From: an uncultured Siphonobacter sp.
GTDB taxonomy: Bacteria > Bacteroidota > Bacteroidia > Cytophagales > Spirosomataceae
Direction: 5' to 3'
DNA: 64,000 nucleotides
Assembly (NCBI GenBank): GCA_913775095.1
Contig: CAJYIW010000018.1
Span: 62,001 to 126,000 of the forward strand
In this document: positions 45,716 to 53,971 of the stretch, one piece after another
How the letters are laid out: each line of letters starts with the position of its first letter
Numbering within the stretch: the first letter of the stretch is position 1
Notes under the pieces: model-generated
Database searches by the model: none
What the model was told of the DNA's origin: nothing
The model's input: only the letters and a program-made list of their open reading frames with translations
Made by a program: the position numbers and the translations under genes

Positions 45716-45991
45716 CTATAATCGACTGGTACGCTCTTCTTTCAGGTATTGATCCTGTTGTGGCGTTTCGTTATTCTGATCTTCGTTTTCGTAGCGACCG
45801 GTACCAATGCCTTCGCCGCCGTTACCGGGGCTGTTCTGGTTACCACCTCCCCGATTGGGCTCGGCTCCCTGTTGCTGACCTTGCTGGCCTGCCTGCTGAG
45901 CCTGCTGATTACCTTGATTCTGATTACGCTGGTCCTGGTTCTGCTGATCAGAGCCTTGCTGCTGATTAGCTTGTTGCTGGTTATTTTCCAT
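45716..45991 (-). CDS. Gln/Asn-rich low-complexity small protein
   Basis: 91 aa; 40 residues (26 Gln, 14 Asn) are Gln or Asn. Starts MENNQQQANQQQG, continues with GNQQAQQAGQQGQQQG, a Gly-rich middle, then an acidic/basic tail YLKEERTSRL. No signal peptide or membrane segment. Prion-like composition; no function can be assigned. The opposite strand carries an apparently hydrophobic frame that is only the mirror of the Gln/Asn codons. It stops 15 bases from the shared terminator, which supports a real gene. Confidence 0.65.
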   Translation of the reverse strand: MENNQQQANQQQGSDQQNQDQRNQNQGNQQAQQAGQQGQQQGAEPNRGGGNQNSPGNGGEGIGTGRYENEDQNNETPQQDQYLKEERTSRL

Positions 45992-46151
45992 AGTTTAATC
46001 AGGTTTTATGTGGTTCAGTCCATTAACTGAATAATCTAATGTATTCACCATAAAATAGTATTCCAACATTATTTTATAGAATTTTAACTACAAAACAACC
46101 GGAGGGTCTTATTATACTATTTTATCCATTGATGTGCTGAGTTATTGATTA

Positions 46152-46709
46152 CTAGCTGGGGGTATGCTGACCCTCAGCAATTTCTTCAATCATCTTTTTA
46201 TTGAAGGCTGGAATGTCGTCTGGCTTACGGCTGGTCACCAAACCATTATCGGTCACGACTTCTTCATCCACCCATTCTGCACCCGCATTTTTCAGGTCTG
46301 TCTGTAAGGATGGATAGGAAGTTAATTTACGTCCTTCTACTACATCGGCTTCAATCAGCAGGGCCGGTGCGTGACAAATGGCGGCTACGGGTTTACCCGC
46401 TTCGAAAAAATGTTCTACAAAAGCAACTGCTTTCTGCTCCGTCCGTAATTTATCGGGATTCATGACACCACCGGGCAATAACAGGGCATCAAAGTCTTCG
46501 GGGTTTGCTTCGTCTAATGGTACGTCTACGGCGAATGAGTCACCCCAATCCGTGTGGTCCCATCCTTTTACCTGTCCGTCTTTGGGAGAAACGATCTTCG
46601 TTTCTGCTCCGGCATCAATCAAAGCCTGTTGTGGTTCGGTTAATTCTACTTGTTCAAATCCATCGGTAACTAAAATGGCTACTTTTTTTCCCTGCAGTTT
46701 CTGTTCCAT
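46152..46709 (-). CDS. DJ-1/PfpI family protein (YhbO-like)
   Basis: 185 aa. Class I glutamine amidotransferase-like fold: VAILVTDGFEQVELTEP, DALLLPGGVMNPD, and the nucleophile Cys (about 112) in VAAICHAPALLIEADVV. EWVDEEVVTDNGLVTSRKPDDIPAFNKKM is the usual C-terminus. Family members act on damaged proteins or carbonyls (deglycase/protease activities have been proposed). Monocistronic. Confidence 0.92.
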   Translation of the reverse strand: MEQKLQGKKVAILVTDGFEQVELTEPQQALIDAGAETKIVSPKDGQVKGWDHTDWGDSFAVDVPLDEANPEDFDALLLPGGVMNPDKLRTEQKAVAFVEHFFEAGKPVAAICHAPALLIEADVVEGRKLTSYPSLQTDLKNAGAEWVDEEVVTDNGLVTSRKPDDIPAFNKKMIEEIAEGQHTPS

Positions 46710-47011
46710 GACTTAAGATAAGTTTAACTTGTGTTATGCTCTTTAAGTAGAAAAACATATACCCAGACCTGGTCAATTTTTCAGTTTCAAAACTGAGGTG
46801 TGGCAGCTTACTGATCAATAATCTTCTGATCGTCAGTCTATTTTCTTTCTGCTTACTTACCTACCACCTTTACCTTTCTGATAGTTTACTAATTGTTTTT
46901 TTATAGAAATGCCTCCGCACCTTTGCGGTAACTATGCCTCATTAAACCCATCATCACTCACGCTTTTTTTTTACATTTGAGGTAATTCCGTGCCTAAATA
47001 CGTCCTCACGA
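46710..47011. other. 302-base intergenic region with two TAnnTTTG-like boxes
   Basis: A gap between divergent genes. CACCTTTG at 46918-46925 and TACATTTG at 46972-46979 point towards the VOC gene; the second is the better -7 box. Neither has a convincing -33 partner. No repeat or RNA gene seen. Confidence 0.4.
46972..46979 (+). promoter_or_regulatory. -7 box candidate for the VOC gene
   Basis: TACATTTG, a match to TAnnTTTG, 32 bases upstream of the ATG at 47012, after a T-rich stretch. Confidence 0.4.
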
Positions 47012-47392
47012 ATGAAACTATTTCCCCATCATCACCAGACGGTCATGCCGTTCTTTATTCTGGAAGGTGCATTTCAGTTCATTGACTTCATCAAATATGT
47101 ATTTCAGGCCAAAGAAGTTTACCTGGCAAAACGGGATGACACGACCGTCATGCATGCTGAGTATCAGATCGGTCGAAGTAACCTCATGCTTTGTGACAGC
47201 ACCGAACAATGGCGGCCTCAGAGCTGTAGTTTGTTTGTTTACGTAGATAATGCAGATGAAGCCGTTCGAAAAGCGGTGGAACAGGGAAGCACGATTCTTA
47301 TGGAAGTAAGTGACCAGTCCTACGGACGTAGTGGTGGGGTTATTGATCCGTTCGGCAACGTCTGGTGGATCAATAGTTTACAGTCCAAATAA
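47012..47392 (+). CDS. VOC family (glyoxalase/PhnB-like) protein
   Basis: 126 aa, one paired beta-alpha-beta-beta-beta unit. Motifs: TVMPFFILEGAFQFIDFIKYVFQAKEV, HAEYQIGRSNLMLCDS and GRSGGVIDPFGNVWWI, typical of PhnB-like VOC proteins. Metal site residues (His near the N-terminal strand, Glu) look incomplete. Function unknown; followed by an MFS gene. Confidence 0.85.
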   Translation: MKLFPHHHQTVMPFFILEGAFQFIDFIKYVFQAKEVYLAKRDDTTVMHAEYQIGRSNLMLCDSTEQWRPQSCSLFVYVDNADEAVRKAVEQGSTILMEVSDQSYGRSGGVIDPFGNVWWINSLQSK

Positions 47393-47490
47393 TCCGGTTT
47401 TCAGTGAAGATTACCTGGCCCTGGCCATTGGTTCAAGGTGATCCGTCGTCTGATCGGTCACCAACTATTTATTTTATTTTTACTCATCCA

Positions 47491-48729
47491 ATGGATTCTT
47501 CCCAAAAGTTTTCCAAGTACGAAGCCTTTGTTATTGCCATTCTGGCTATTCTTCAGTTTACCATCATTCTGGATTTCATGGTATTGTCGCCACTCGGAGC
47601 CATCCTGATGCCTACCATGCATATTTCGCCCGCTCAGTTTGGCTGGGTTGTTTCGGCGTACGCGTTCAGTGCCGGAGCTTCGGGTCTGTTAGCGGCTGGT
47701 TTTGCGGATAAATTCGACCGGAAGAAGCTGCTGCTATTTTTCTACGTTGGGTTTACCATCGGCACCTTTTTGTGCAGCATTGCCTCTGACTTTCATTTCC
47801 TGCTCTTTGCCCGCATTTTCACCGGGCTGTTTGGAGGCGTGATTGGATCGATTTGTGCCGCCATCATTACCGATTTGTTTGCTCTGGAAGTACGCGGTCG
47901 GGTCATGGGATTTGTGCAAATGGCTTTCGCCACGAGTCAGGTTTTGGGTATTCCCATTGGCTTGTATTTAGCCAATCATTTTGGCTGGCATTCGCCGTTT
48001 ACCATGATCGTAGGCTTCTGTATACTGATTGGTATTCTGATTGTGGTGTACCTCAAACCCATTGACGCTCACCTGAAAAACACGCAGAAGCAAAATGCAT
48101 TCATCCATTTGAAGAAAACCTTAAGTCAATCGAATTACCTGCTGGCTTTTGCGACGACGACGCTTCTGGCCATGGGGGGCTACATGCTGATGCCCTTTGG
48201 CAGTGCCTACAGTGTGCATAACCTCCAGATCCCCTTCGCTGACTTACCCACCGTGTACGTCATCACGGGCATCAGTTCCATGATTGCCGGACCGCTCATT
48301 GGAAAGTACAGTGACCGGATTGGAAAGTTTCGTCTGTTTTTTGCCGGCTCCGTCCTGGCCATGGTTATGACAGGAATCTACGGAAATCTTGGCCCTACAC
48401 CCCTCACAACGGTTATTGTCATTAACGTGATCATGTTCACGGGGATCACCTCGCGAATCATCTCCTCTTCCGCTCTGATGACGGCTATTCCTACGCCTCA
48501 GGACCGGGGAGCTTTCATGAGCATCAACTCATCCGTTCAGCAAATGGCAGGGGGCCTGGCCACCGTGATGGCCGGATTAATTGTTTCCGAAACGCCAACG
48601 GGTTACATTGAACATTACGATACCCTGAGTTACGTCGTGATCGCTGGAATGATTGCGGGGATTGCGATGATGTACCTGGTGAATAAAATGGTAGAACGAA
48701 AGGTAGAAAATCCGGTCGTGCCAGTTTAA
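47491..48729 (+). CDS. MFS transporter (AraJ/DHA1-like)
   Basis: 412 aa, 12 predicted membrane segments. Helix 1 ends with ILDFMVLSPLGAILMPTM; the A-like motif GLLAAGFADKFDRKKLLLFFY follows helix 2, characteristic of DHA1 drug/solute exporters. The ATG at 47491 (MDSSQKFSKYEAFVIAILAILQF) is chosen because the upstream GTG start adds an unconserved 29-residue tail. Terminator shared with the convergent SSS gene. Confidence 0.88.
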   Translation: MDSSQKFSKYEAFVIAILAILQFTIILDFMVLSPLGAILMPTMHISPAQFGWVVSAYAFSAGASGLLAAGFADKFDRKKLLLFFYVGFTIGTFLCSIASDFHFLLFARIFTGLFGGVIGSICAAIITDLFALEVRGRVMGFVQMAFATSQVLGIPIGLYLANHFGWHSPFTMIVGFCILIGILIVVYLKPIDAHLKNTQKQNAFIHLKKTLSQSNYLLAFATTTLLAMGGYMLMPFGSAYSVHNLQIPFADLPTVYVITGISSMIAGPLIGKYSDRIGKFRLFFAGSVLAMVMTGIYGNLGPTPLTTVIVINVIMFTGITSRIISSSALMTAIPTPQDRGAFMSINSSVQQMAGGLATVMAGLIVSETPTGYIEHYDTLSYVVIAGMIAGIAMMYLVNKMVERKVENPVVPV

Positions 48730-48748
48730 TAGCAATCAGCGTACTACT

Positions 48749-48785
48749 AAGAAAGCCCCACAAACAAGTTTTGTGGGGCTTTCTT
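48749..48785. terminator. bidirectional terminator
   Basis: AAGAAAGCCCCACAAA (48749-48764) and TTTGTGGGGCTTTCTT (48770-48785) form a perfect 16-bp stem. Confidence 0.88.
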
Positions 48786-48829
48786 ATACATAGTCACTAG
48801 ACACATAACCCCGGATGGGTTGAAAACGG

Positions 48830-48892
48830 ATAGCCCCGGATGTTAATCCGGGGAGAACTGGCATTGTTCCCCGGATTAACATCCGGGGCTAT
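48830..48892. repeat. CCCCGGAT inverted repeat with perfect 25-bp arms
   Basis: The arms (48830-48854 and 48868-48892) are exact reverse complements, 13 bases apart; each carries GCCCCGGATGTTAATCCGGG, which is itself nearly palindromic. Further CCCCGGATG or GCCCGGATGTTA strings lie at 48808-48817 and 48957-48969. Confidence 0.85.
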
Positions 48893-48993
48893 TCGTAATT
48901 GAAGTCCTCCGGACTTCTTTAATTTCTTAATGGATTTACTAAGGGCAAAGACGTTAGCCCGGATGTTATCCAAAGGCCTGACGAAGCTGGTAT

Positions 48994-50877
48994 TTACCTG
49001 GGCAGGTCTTCCAGAGTTTTGGTTAACTGATTTCCCATTACTGGAGGTAGTTCATCAGGAAGATGATTCCACCAGGTTTTTTTTAAAATGAGCATACATA
49101 CGCCTAATACCAGCAGCGTAACCGACAATTCCAGATTCATTTTCAGCACCCAGTACATTGGCGTCAGCGTTAGTGTACACTGGGCAGTAATACCAATCAC
49201 CACATTTAACGCATCCTTTTTAAAATCCTGATTGGGCCGCAAATCAGGACTTTCCTGCTGTACTAACTGCTGAATGGGTTTCCAGAGACCCCAGGGTCGA
49301 ACCGTACGGTAGAAGGCTTTCAGAGTAGATAGATCCGTCGGCGGCGTTACCAGTGATCCGACGACACAACCCGCCAGTGAAATCAGAAACAGCAGCGGAA
49401 AGTAATACAGACTCAGCGTATGCGGGAAAACGACCGGAAAAACTAACGCCGGAATAATGCCTGCGACCATGCCCCAGAAAAATCCGCTGGCGTTGAATCG
49501 CCACCAGTGCCATTTCAATACGTTGGCCGCGATGTAGCCGCCGTATAAAGCCGAGACAATCCATTGAAGCAGGCTGTTGATGTCTTTGGCAAACAAGCCC
49601 ATCAGAATGCCCGTCAGGGCAACGGCGATTCCGGAGAGGTAATTCATTCGGGAAATGCGGTGATTGGACGCTCCGGGATTCAGGTATTTCAGATAAATGT
49701 CATTGACGACGTAAGCCTGAGCCGCATTGAGTGTTCCGGCAAAAGTACCCATGAAAGCGGACAGTAGACCCGCCAGTAGCAGGCCCATCAGACCCGAGGG
49801 AACGAAATGCAGAATGGCGGATGGAAGAATTTTCTCGAAATCAATTCCGTGCGTCCCTTGCAGATGAAGCTGATCGAAATTCAGTAAAGCCAGCACCGTC
49901 AGTCCCATAATCATGGCGTATCGAACGGGTAGCAGAACGATCGAAACAAAGCCGCTCATCTGGGCGGCTTCCCGCGGGGATTTGGTGGAAAGAATTTTCT
50001 GCATATCGTAATTCGGGGCGGGCCCGGCCAGACTGGCGAGCACTCCCTTGAACAGCATCATCATGAAAAACACCCCAAACAGCGAAAACCCGTCCGATGC
50101 AATTTTGGCATTCACCTCTTCCATCATTCCGGTCCAGTCCAGATCATCCAGACGCCAGCTAAAAAAGGGAGTGTACCAGCCTTCCGGTACGCTTAAGGTC
50201 TGGCCCGACAGATTGTCCATGGCAATCAGAGCAATCACCAGGGCCGAAATCGTCATGATTACATACTTCAGCACATCGCCAATGACAATGCTGGTCATGC
50301 CCCCAAGAATGGCATAGAAAACGGCAAAAGCGGTGAAGATAATTCCATAGAAGGGAGCTACGTAAGCCGGTGCCAGGGAAAACGGCACGTAGGGAGCAAG
50401 GCTCTGAAAAGGGATAAAAATTTCTACAAACTTACCCAGCCCCACAAAGCCGTAGGCCAGAAAACCCAGGCAACTCAGCAACGCAAAAACCACGACGATG
50501 GTGTGCGAGGCCTTCACGCCTTTCCCCTGGCCAAACCGCGTACCGATCCATTCGGCTCCGGTGGTCACATTAGACCTTCGCAGCCATACCGACAGATACA
50601 TCATCATGAAAACCTGATTGAAAACGGGCCAGAGCCAGGGAATCCAGAGGCTTTTCAATCCGTACACGAAGGCAAGCGATACCATCCACATGGTTCCCGA
50701 AATGTCGAACATATCCGAAGCATTCGAGAGGCCGAGCATGTACCAGGGTAAGGTTTTTCCGCCCAGCAGATACGCTTCCTTGTTTTGAGAAGCCCGTTTT
50801 TTGAGCACCAGCCCCAGCACAATAATGGCCAGCAGGTAACAAAAAACGATGCAAATGTCCAGCACTGATAACTTCAT
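48994..50877 (-). CDS. sodium/solute symporter (SSS family)
   Basis: 627 aa, about 13 membrane segments plus a C-terminal extension. Typical SSS start (DICIVFCYLLAIIVLGLVLKKRA), the GGKTLPWYMLGLSNASDMFDISG loop, and LFKGVLASLAGPAPNYDMQ. Member of the SGLT-like group that moves sugars with Na+. Adjacent genes (GH26, SusD, SusC) on the same strand suggest it imports the products of mannan digestion across the inner membrane. A word-repeat hairpin precedes the gene. Confidence 0.9.
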   Translation of the reverse strand: MKLSVLDICIVFCYLLAIIVLGLVLKKRASQNKEAYLLGGKTLPWYMLGLSNASDMFDISGTMWMVSLAFVYGLKSLWIPWLWPVFNQVFMMMYLSVWLRRSNVTTGAEWIGTRFGQGKGVKASHTIVVVFALLSCLGFLAYGFVGLGKFVEIFIPFQSLAPYVPFSLAPAYVAPFYGIIFTAFAVFYAILGGMTSIVIGDVLKYVIMTISALVIALIAMDNLSGQTLSVPEGWYTPFFSWRLDDLDWTGMMEEVNAKIASDGFSLFGVFFMMMLFKGVLASLAGPAPNYDMQKILSTKSPREAAQMSGFVSIVLLPVRYAMIMGLTVLALLNFDQLHLQGTHGIDFEKILPSAILHFVPSGLMGLLLAGLLSAFMGTFAGTLNAAQAYVVNDIYLKYLNPGASNHRISRMNYLSGIAVALTGILMGLFAKDINSLLQWIVSALYGGYIAANVLKWHWWRFNASGFFWGMVAGIIPALVFPVVFPHTLSLYYFPLLFLISLAGCVVGSLVTPPTDLSTLKAFYRTVRPWGLWKPIQQLVQQESPDLRPNQDFKKDALNVVIGITAQCTLTLTPMYWVLKMNLELSVTLLVLGVCMLILKKTWWNHLPDELPPVMGNQLTKTLEDLPR

Positions 50878-50921
50878 GAGAGCGTCGTTGCGTCAGCCCG
50901 GCGTCGTGCCACTCAGATTTA

Positions 50922-50963
50922 GTTGTTGGTTGTTAGTCGCTTGTTTTACAAACAACCAACAAC
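50922..50963. repeat. AACAACCAACAAC word-repeat hairpin between GH26 and SSS genes
   Basis: GTTGTTGGTTGTT (50922-50934) and AACAACCAACAAC (50951-50963) are perfect 13-bp arms 16 bases apart. Further copies of the words lie at 52170-52236 and in the rpsF-rpsR gap. Confidence 0.7.
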
Positions 50964-50976
50964 GAACAACCCCTAA

Positions 50977-52080
50977 CTACTTATACAGCTTCTGGGCAGC
51001 GGCTTTCTTTTGCAGGAAGACATCGGAACGCCGGGCAAACTTCTTAAAATCTTCGGCACTGGCCTGCCCGGGGTACGGAGCATAAAAGTGTCCGGGGTTA
51101 CCATTTCGCCACACCAGTACGTAGGATAATCCCGCACCTTTGATAATCGGGGTTAATACCTCCGACCACCACTCAGGCATGGGAACCTTCTCCAGTCCGG
51201 TTTCGGTAATGGCGTATACTTTCTTTTTTTCTTTACCAATCGATTGAAGAATATTTACCATGTTTCGGGTATCCTCCAGAAAACGATCGGGCTTGGCGGT
51301 TTGGGGACGATGATAAATATCGAAACCTACCAGATCAATGACATCGTCACCGGGGTAACGTTCCAGATACTCCTCACGGGAGCTGAAACGATCCGTACTA
51401 TAGGCATACAGGAGATTATGAACCCCTTTTTTATCCCGCAGATATTCCACGGTGTATCGCCATAATTTTACGTACTCCTCGACGGTGGCGTGGTCTTTGC
51501 CCCACCAGAACCAACTGCCGGTATGTTCGTGAAAGGGCCGGAAAATGACCGGGATCAATTCTCCCTTCGGTCCTTTCAGACTAAGAAAGTAAGTGGCCAC
51601 GCGGTCCAGCCAGGAGTCGTACCGATGTTGTATTTCTTTATCACTGAAAATTTTGCGAATACTGAAATCCATGGCATCCCAACTGGTTTTGGTGGGGTCC
51701 ACCGGATTGTTCAGGTGCCAGCTAAACGTATTTACCCCACCCTGAGCGTATACCTGCTGAATCATTTTTCGCTGACTTGCAAACGGAATACCGTCGATTT
51801 CGTTCGTGCTATCAAACTCCACGCGACCTAAATCCCAGCCAAAAACGGCAGGATATTCTCCCACCACGTCTTTCACATCGGAGCGACCTGCTTCAGCTCT
51901 CCAGTTTACTCCATAACCCAGGTCATCCTGATGTCCGAACATCGTTCCTTTCTGGGCGGATTTCCGGAGATTCCGGTAGAGGTTTTTCGTTTCTTTCGTT
52001 GCCTGATGATCAACCGGACTGGTCTGAGCAGATAGACGTCCGGTGAATAATCCCAGCAAAATAAGAGCGGTTCGTAGCAT
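50977..52080 (-). CDS. GH26 glycoside hydrolase (beta-mannanase type)
   Basis: 367 aa. Signal peptide MLRTALILLGLFTGRLSAQ from the ATG at 52080; an upstream in-frame ATG would add 14 residues before it and is rejected. Acid/base Glu in RPFHEHTGSWFWWG (about 184) and nucleophile Glu in AITETGLE (about 293), with GTMFGHQDDLGYG at the start, are GH26 hallmarks. Hydrolyses beta-1,4-mannosidic bonds. No lipobox is visible, so it is probably periplasmic or secreted. Confidence 0.93.
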   Translation of the reverse strand: MLRTALILLGLFTGRLSAQTSPVDHQATKETKNLYRNLRKSAQKGTMFGHQDDLGYGVNWRAEAGRSDVKDVVGEYPAVFGWDLGRVEFDSTNEIDGIPFASQRKMIQQVYAQGGVNTFSWHLNNPVDPTKTSWDAMDFSIRKIFSDKEIQHRYDSWLDRVATYFLSLKGPKGELIPVIFRPFHEHTGSWFWWGKDHATVEEYVKLWRYTVEYLRDKKGVHNLLYAYSTDRFSSREEYLERYPGDDVIDLVGFDIYHRPQTAKPDRFLEDTRNMVNILQSIGKEKKKVYAITETGLEKVPMPEWWSEVLTPIIKGAGLSYVLVWRNGNPGHFYAPYPGQASAEDFKKFARRSDVFLQKKAAAQKLYK

Positions 52081-52169
52081 GAAACGTTGATTAATTGTCA
52101 AAACTAAGAAGTAAAAAGACAAAAAACGGGCTTCTATCCGATAACTCTGGAATAGAAGCCCGTGTGTCT

Positions 52170-52236
52170 GGGTGTTGGTTGATGGTTATTCGTTGTTCGT
52201 TTTTACTGATAACTAGCAACCGATAACCAACAACTG
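52170..52236. repeat. word-repeat hairpin between SusD and GH26 genes
   Basis: TTGGTTGATGGTTATTCGTT on the left, AGCAACCGATAACCAACAAC on the right; imperfect complementarity across the gap, same vocabulary as 50922-50963. Confidence 0.55.
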
Positions 52237-53838
52237 TTAATTGTAACCCGGATTTTGTTGCAGACCCCAGGACTGTACTTCGTTCAGGGGAATGGGCAAT
52301 ACGGGGATGGGGTTAACTGACCCCTGGATGCTGTGTGACATGGCTGACGAACGCACGGCAGCGGGTAAGGTGTTCATGTACGTTCCGGTACGAACCTGAT
52401 CCCAGAAATGCAGGGCTTCCATCCCTAACTCTACGCGACGCTCGTGGTAAATGGCCGTCAGCAGAGCCGTGCCCGTTACCGAAGCCCCAATGGCGGGTAA
52501 AGCCGAGGCTGGTGTGTTAGCGGGTTCATAGGTCAGCGTGTTCAAGGCAGATCCTTTCGGTAAGGTTGACTGACGGGCACGCGTCCGAATCTGATTCAGG
52601 ATCGTGCGGGCTTCGTTTTCCATACCCAGATGGGCGGCTGCTTCGGCTTTCATCAGCAGTACATCGGCATAACGAATTTTGCGGATGTTCTGAGGAGACT
52701 GCGAAGGCGTCGTAGGCTTCACAATGGCGGCTTTGCGGTTCAGGTAACCCGTGGAGTTTTCGGAAGGGAAGTTAATCACCTGCAAAATACCTGTGACGAT
52801 ATCGCCCGTTTTGTAAACCGTTGCGGCCCTGCGGGGATCATTCGCTTCAAACGCATTCACCAGACTGACCGTCGGGTTATTGAAGCCCCAGCCCCAGGTA
52901 TTCCGGTTGTTCTGGATGATGTTATTCTCGGTTCCTACGCGTTGGATGCCCCAGCCTACGTTCGATTCCGCAAACTGAATTTCGAAGACCGACTCCGCGT
53001 TGTTTTCGCTTTCATCTTCCTGAATCGCTGCGTAATTGGTCGTCAGGCTATACTGGCCTGATTTTACGATGGCGTCCGCGTAATCGTACACTTGTTGCCA
53101 GGTGTGGTTATTGGTGTTATCCGTTCCCAACTGATACATGATGGCACGGGCCAGATAGCCCCGGGCAGCTCCTTTGGTAGCCCGGCCGGCGTCAGCGGCT
53201 TCGTACCCATTTTTCTCGGGTAACAGGTCCAGAGCACGTTTGAAATCCGCCTCGATGAATGCATACGTTTCGCCCAGAGTAGCCCGCTTGCTGTTGCTAT
53301 ATTGAGAGGTTTCTACGGGCTTGTCGAACAGGGGCAGCCCCCCGTACAGACGCAGCATGTAGAAATAGCAATAGCCGCGGATGAAGTGAGCTTCGCCTAA
53401 CAGACGATTTTTCAGCGTTTCATCAATGCTGGAATTGGCCAGATTCTGAATCACCAGGTTGGCCCGGTACACGCCCTGAAACATATTTTGCCAGACGGCC
53501 TGAGCGATGGTATTACTACCATTGGCCCGCCATTCTTTCAACTCCTGAAGCGGTGGCATATCGCCCGGCGTACTTCCTTTTTCGGAATCTTCCGAAAGTA
53601 CATCGCCAAACATCCACTCGTAGTTGTGATTGACGTAGTTGCCTAAACCATCGTTTCCTTCATCATAGCCCATTACGTCATAGGCCGCGTTAACAGCCAG
53701 AATGGCGTTGTTGGCGTCCTGATAATAGGTCACGTCGGTATCCTGTCCGAGGGGATCTTTCTGTAGAAAATCGCTACAGCTCTGCATAGTGCCGCTCGTA
53801 GCCAGCAACAATGCAACAATGATATATTTGAATTTCAT
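52237..53838 (-). CDS. SusD/RagB-family glycan-binding lipoprotein
   Basis: 533 aa. Signal peptide with lipobox TMQSC (Cys 21). SusD N-terminal domain with DFLQKDPLGQDTDVTYYQD, the TPR-like helices (LGEAHFIRGYCYFYMLRLYGGLPLF), and the C-terminal RIRYADVLLMKAEAAAHLG, ELGMEALHFWDQVRTG. Outer-membrane partner of SusC that captures the glycan on the cell surface. Gene order SusC-SusD-GH26-symporter forms a polysaccharide utilisation locus. Confidence 0.95.
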   Translation of the reverse strand: MKFKYIIVALLLATSGTMQSCSDFLQKDPLGQDTDVTYYQDANNAILAVNAAYDVMGYDEGNDGLGNYVNHNYEWMFGDVLSEDSEKGSTPGDMPPLQELKEWRANGSNTIAQAVWQNMFQGVYRANLVIQNLANSSIDETLKNRLLGEAHFIRGYCYFYMLRLYGGLPLFDKPVETSQYSNSKRATLGETYAFIEADFKRALDLLPEKNGYEAADAGRATKGAARGYLARAIMYQLGTDNTNNHTWQQVYDYADAIVKSGQYSLTTNYAAIQEDESENNAESVFEIQFAESNVGWGIQRVGTENNIIQNNRNTWGWGFNNPTVSLVNAFEANDPRRAATVYKTGDIVTGILQVINFPSENSTGYLNRKAAIVKPTTPSQSPQNIRKIRYADVLLMKAEAAAHLGMENEARTILNQIRTRARQSTLPKGSALNTLTYEPANTPASALPAIGASVTGTALLTAIYHERRVELGMEALHFWDQVRTGTYMNTLPAAVRSSAMSHSIQGSVNPIPVLPIPLNEVQSWGLQQNPGYN

Positions 53839-53843
53839 CTTTT

Positions 53844-53966
53844 TTGAGTTAATGGGTTTGGAGTTTTGGAGTTTTGGAGTTTTGGGTTTAGGGTTTGGAG
53901 TTGGAATGACCCACTTTAAAATTACTCCCTACTCTAAACTCAAAACCCCAAACTCCAAACCCTAAA
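53844..53966. repeat. AAACTCAAAACCC-type word-repeat hairpin between SusC and SusD genes
   Basis: The left side repeats GGAGTTTTGGAG three times and GGGTTTAGGGTTTGGAG; the right side carries CTCTAAACTCAAAACCCC and AACTCCAAACCC. Complementary over more than 40 bases, same words as 28438-28572. Confidence 0.7.
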
Positions 53967-53971
53967 CATTC

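Noticed and set aside
45749-46030. Hydrophobic 93-aa frame on the plus strand
   Set aside because: It is the reverse-strand mirror of the Gln/Asn-rich gene at 45716-45991; Gln/Asn codons read as Leu/Ile on the other strand.
50048-50317. 89-aa plus-strand frame inside the SSS symporter gene
   Set aside because: A shadow of the transmembrane reading frame with no motifs.
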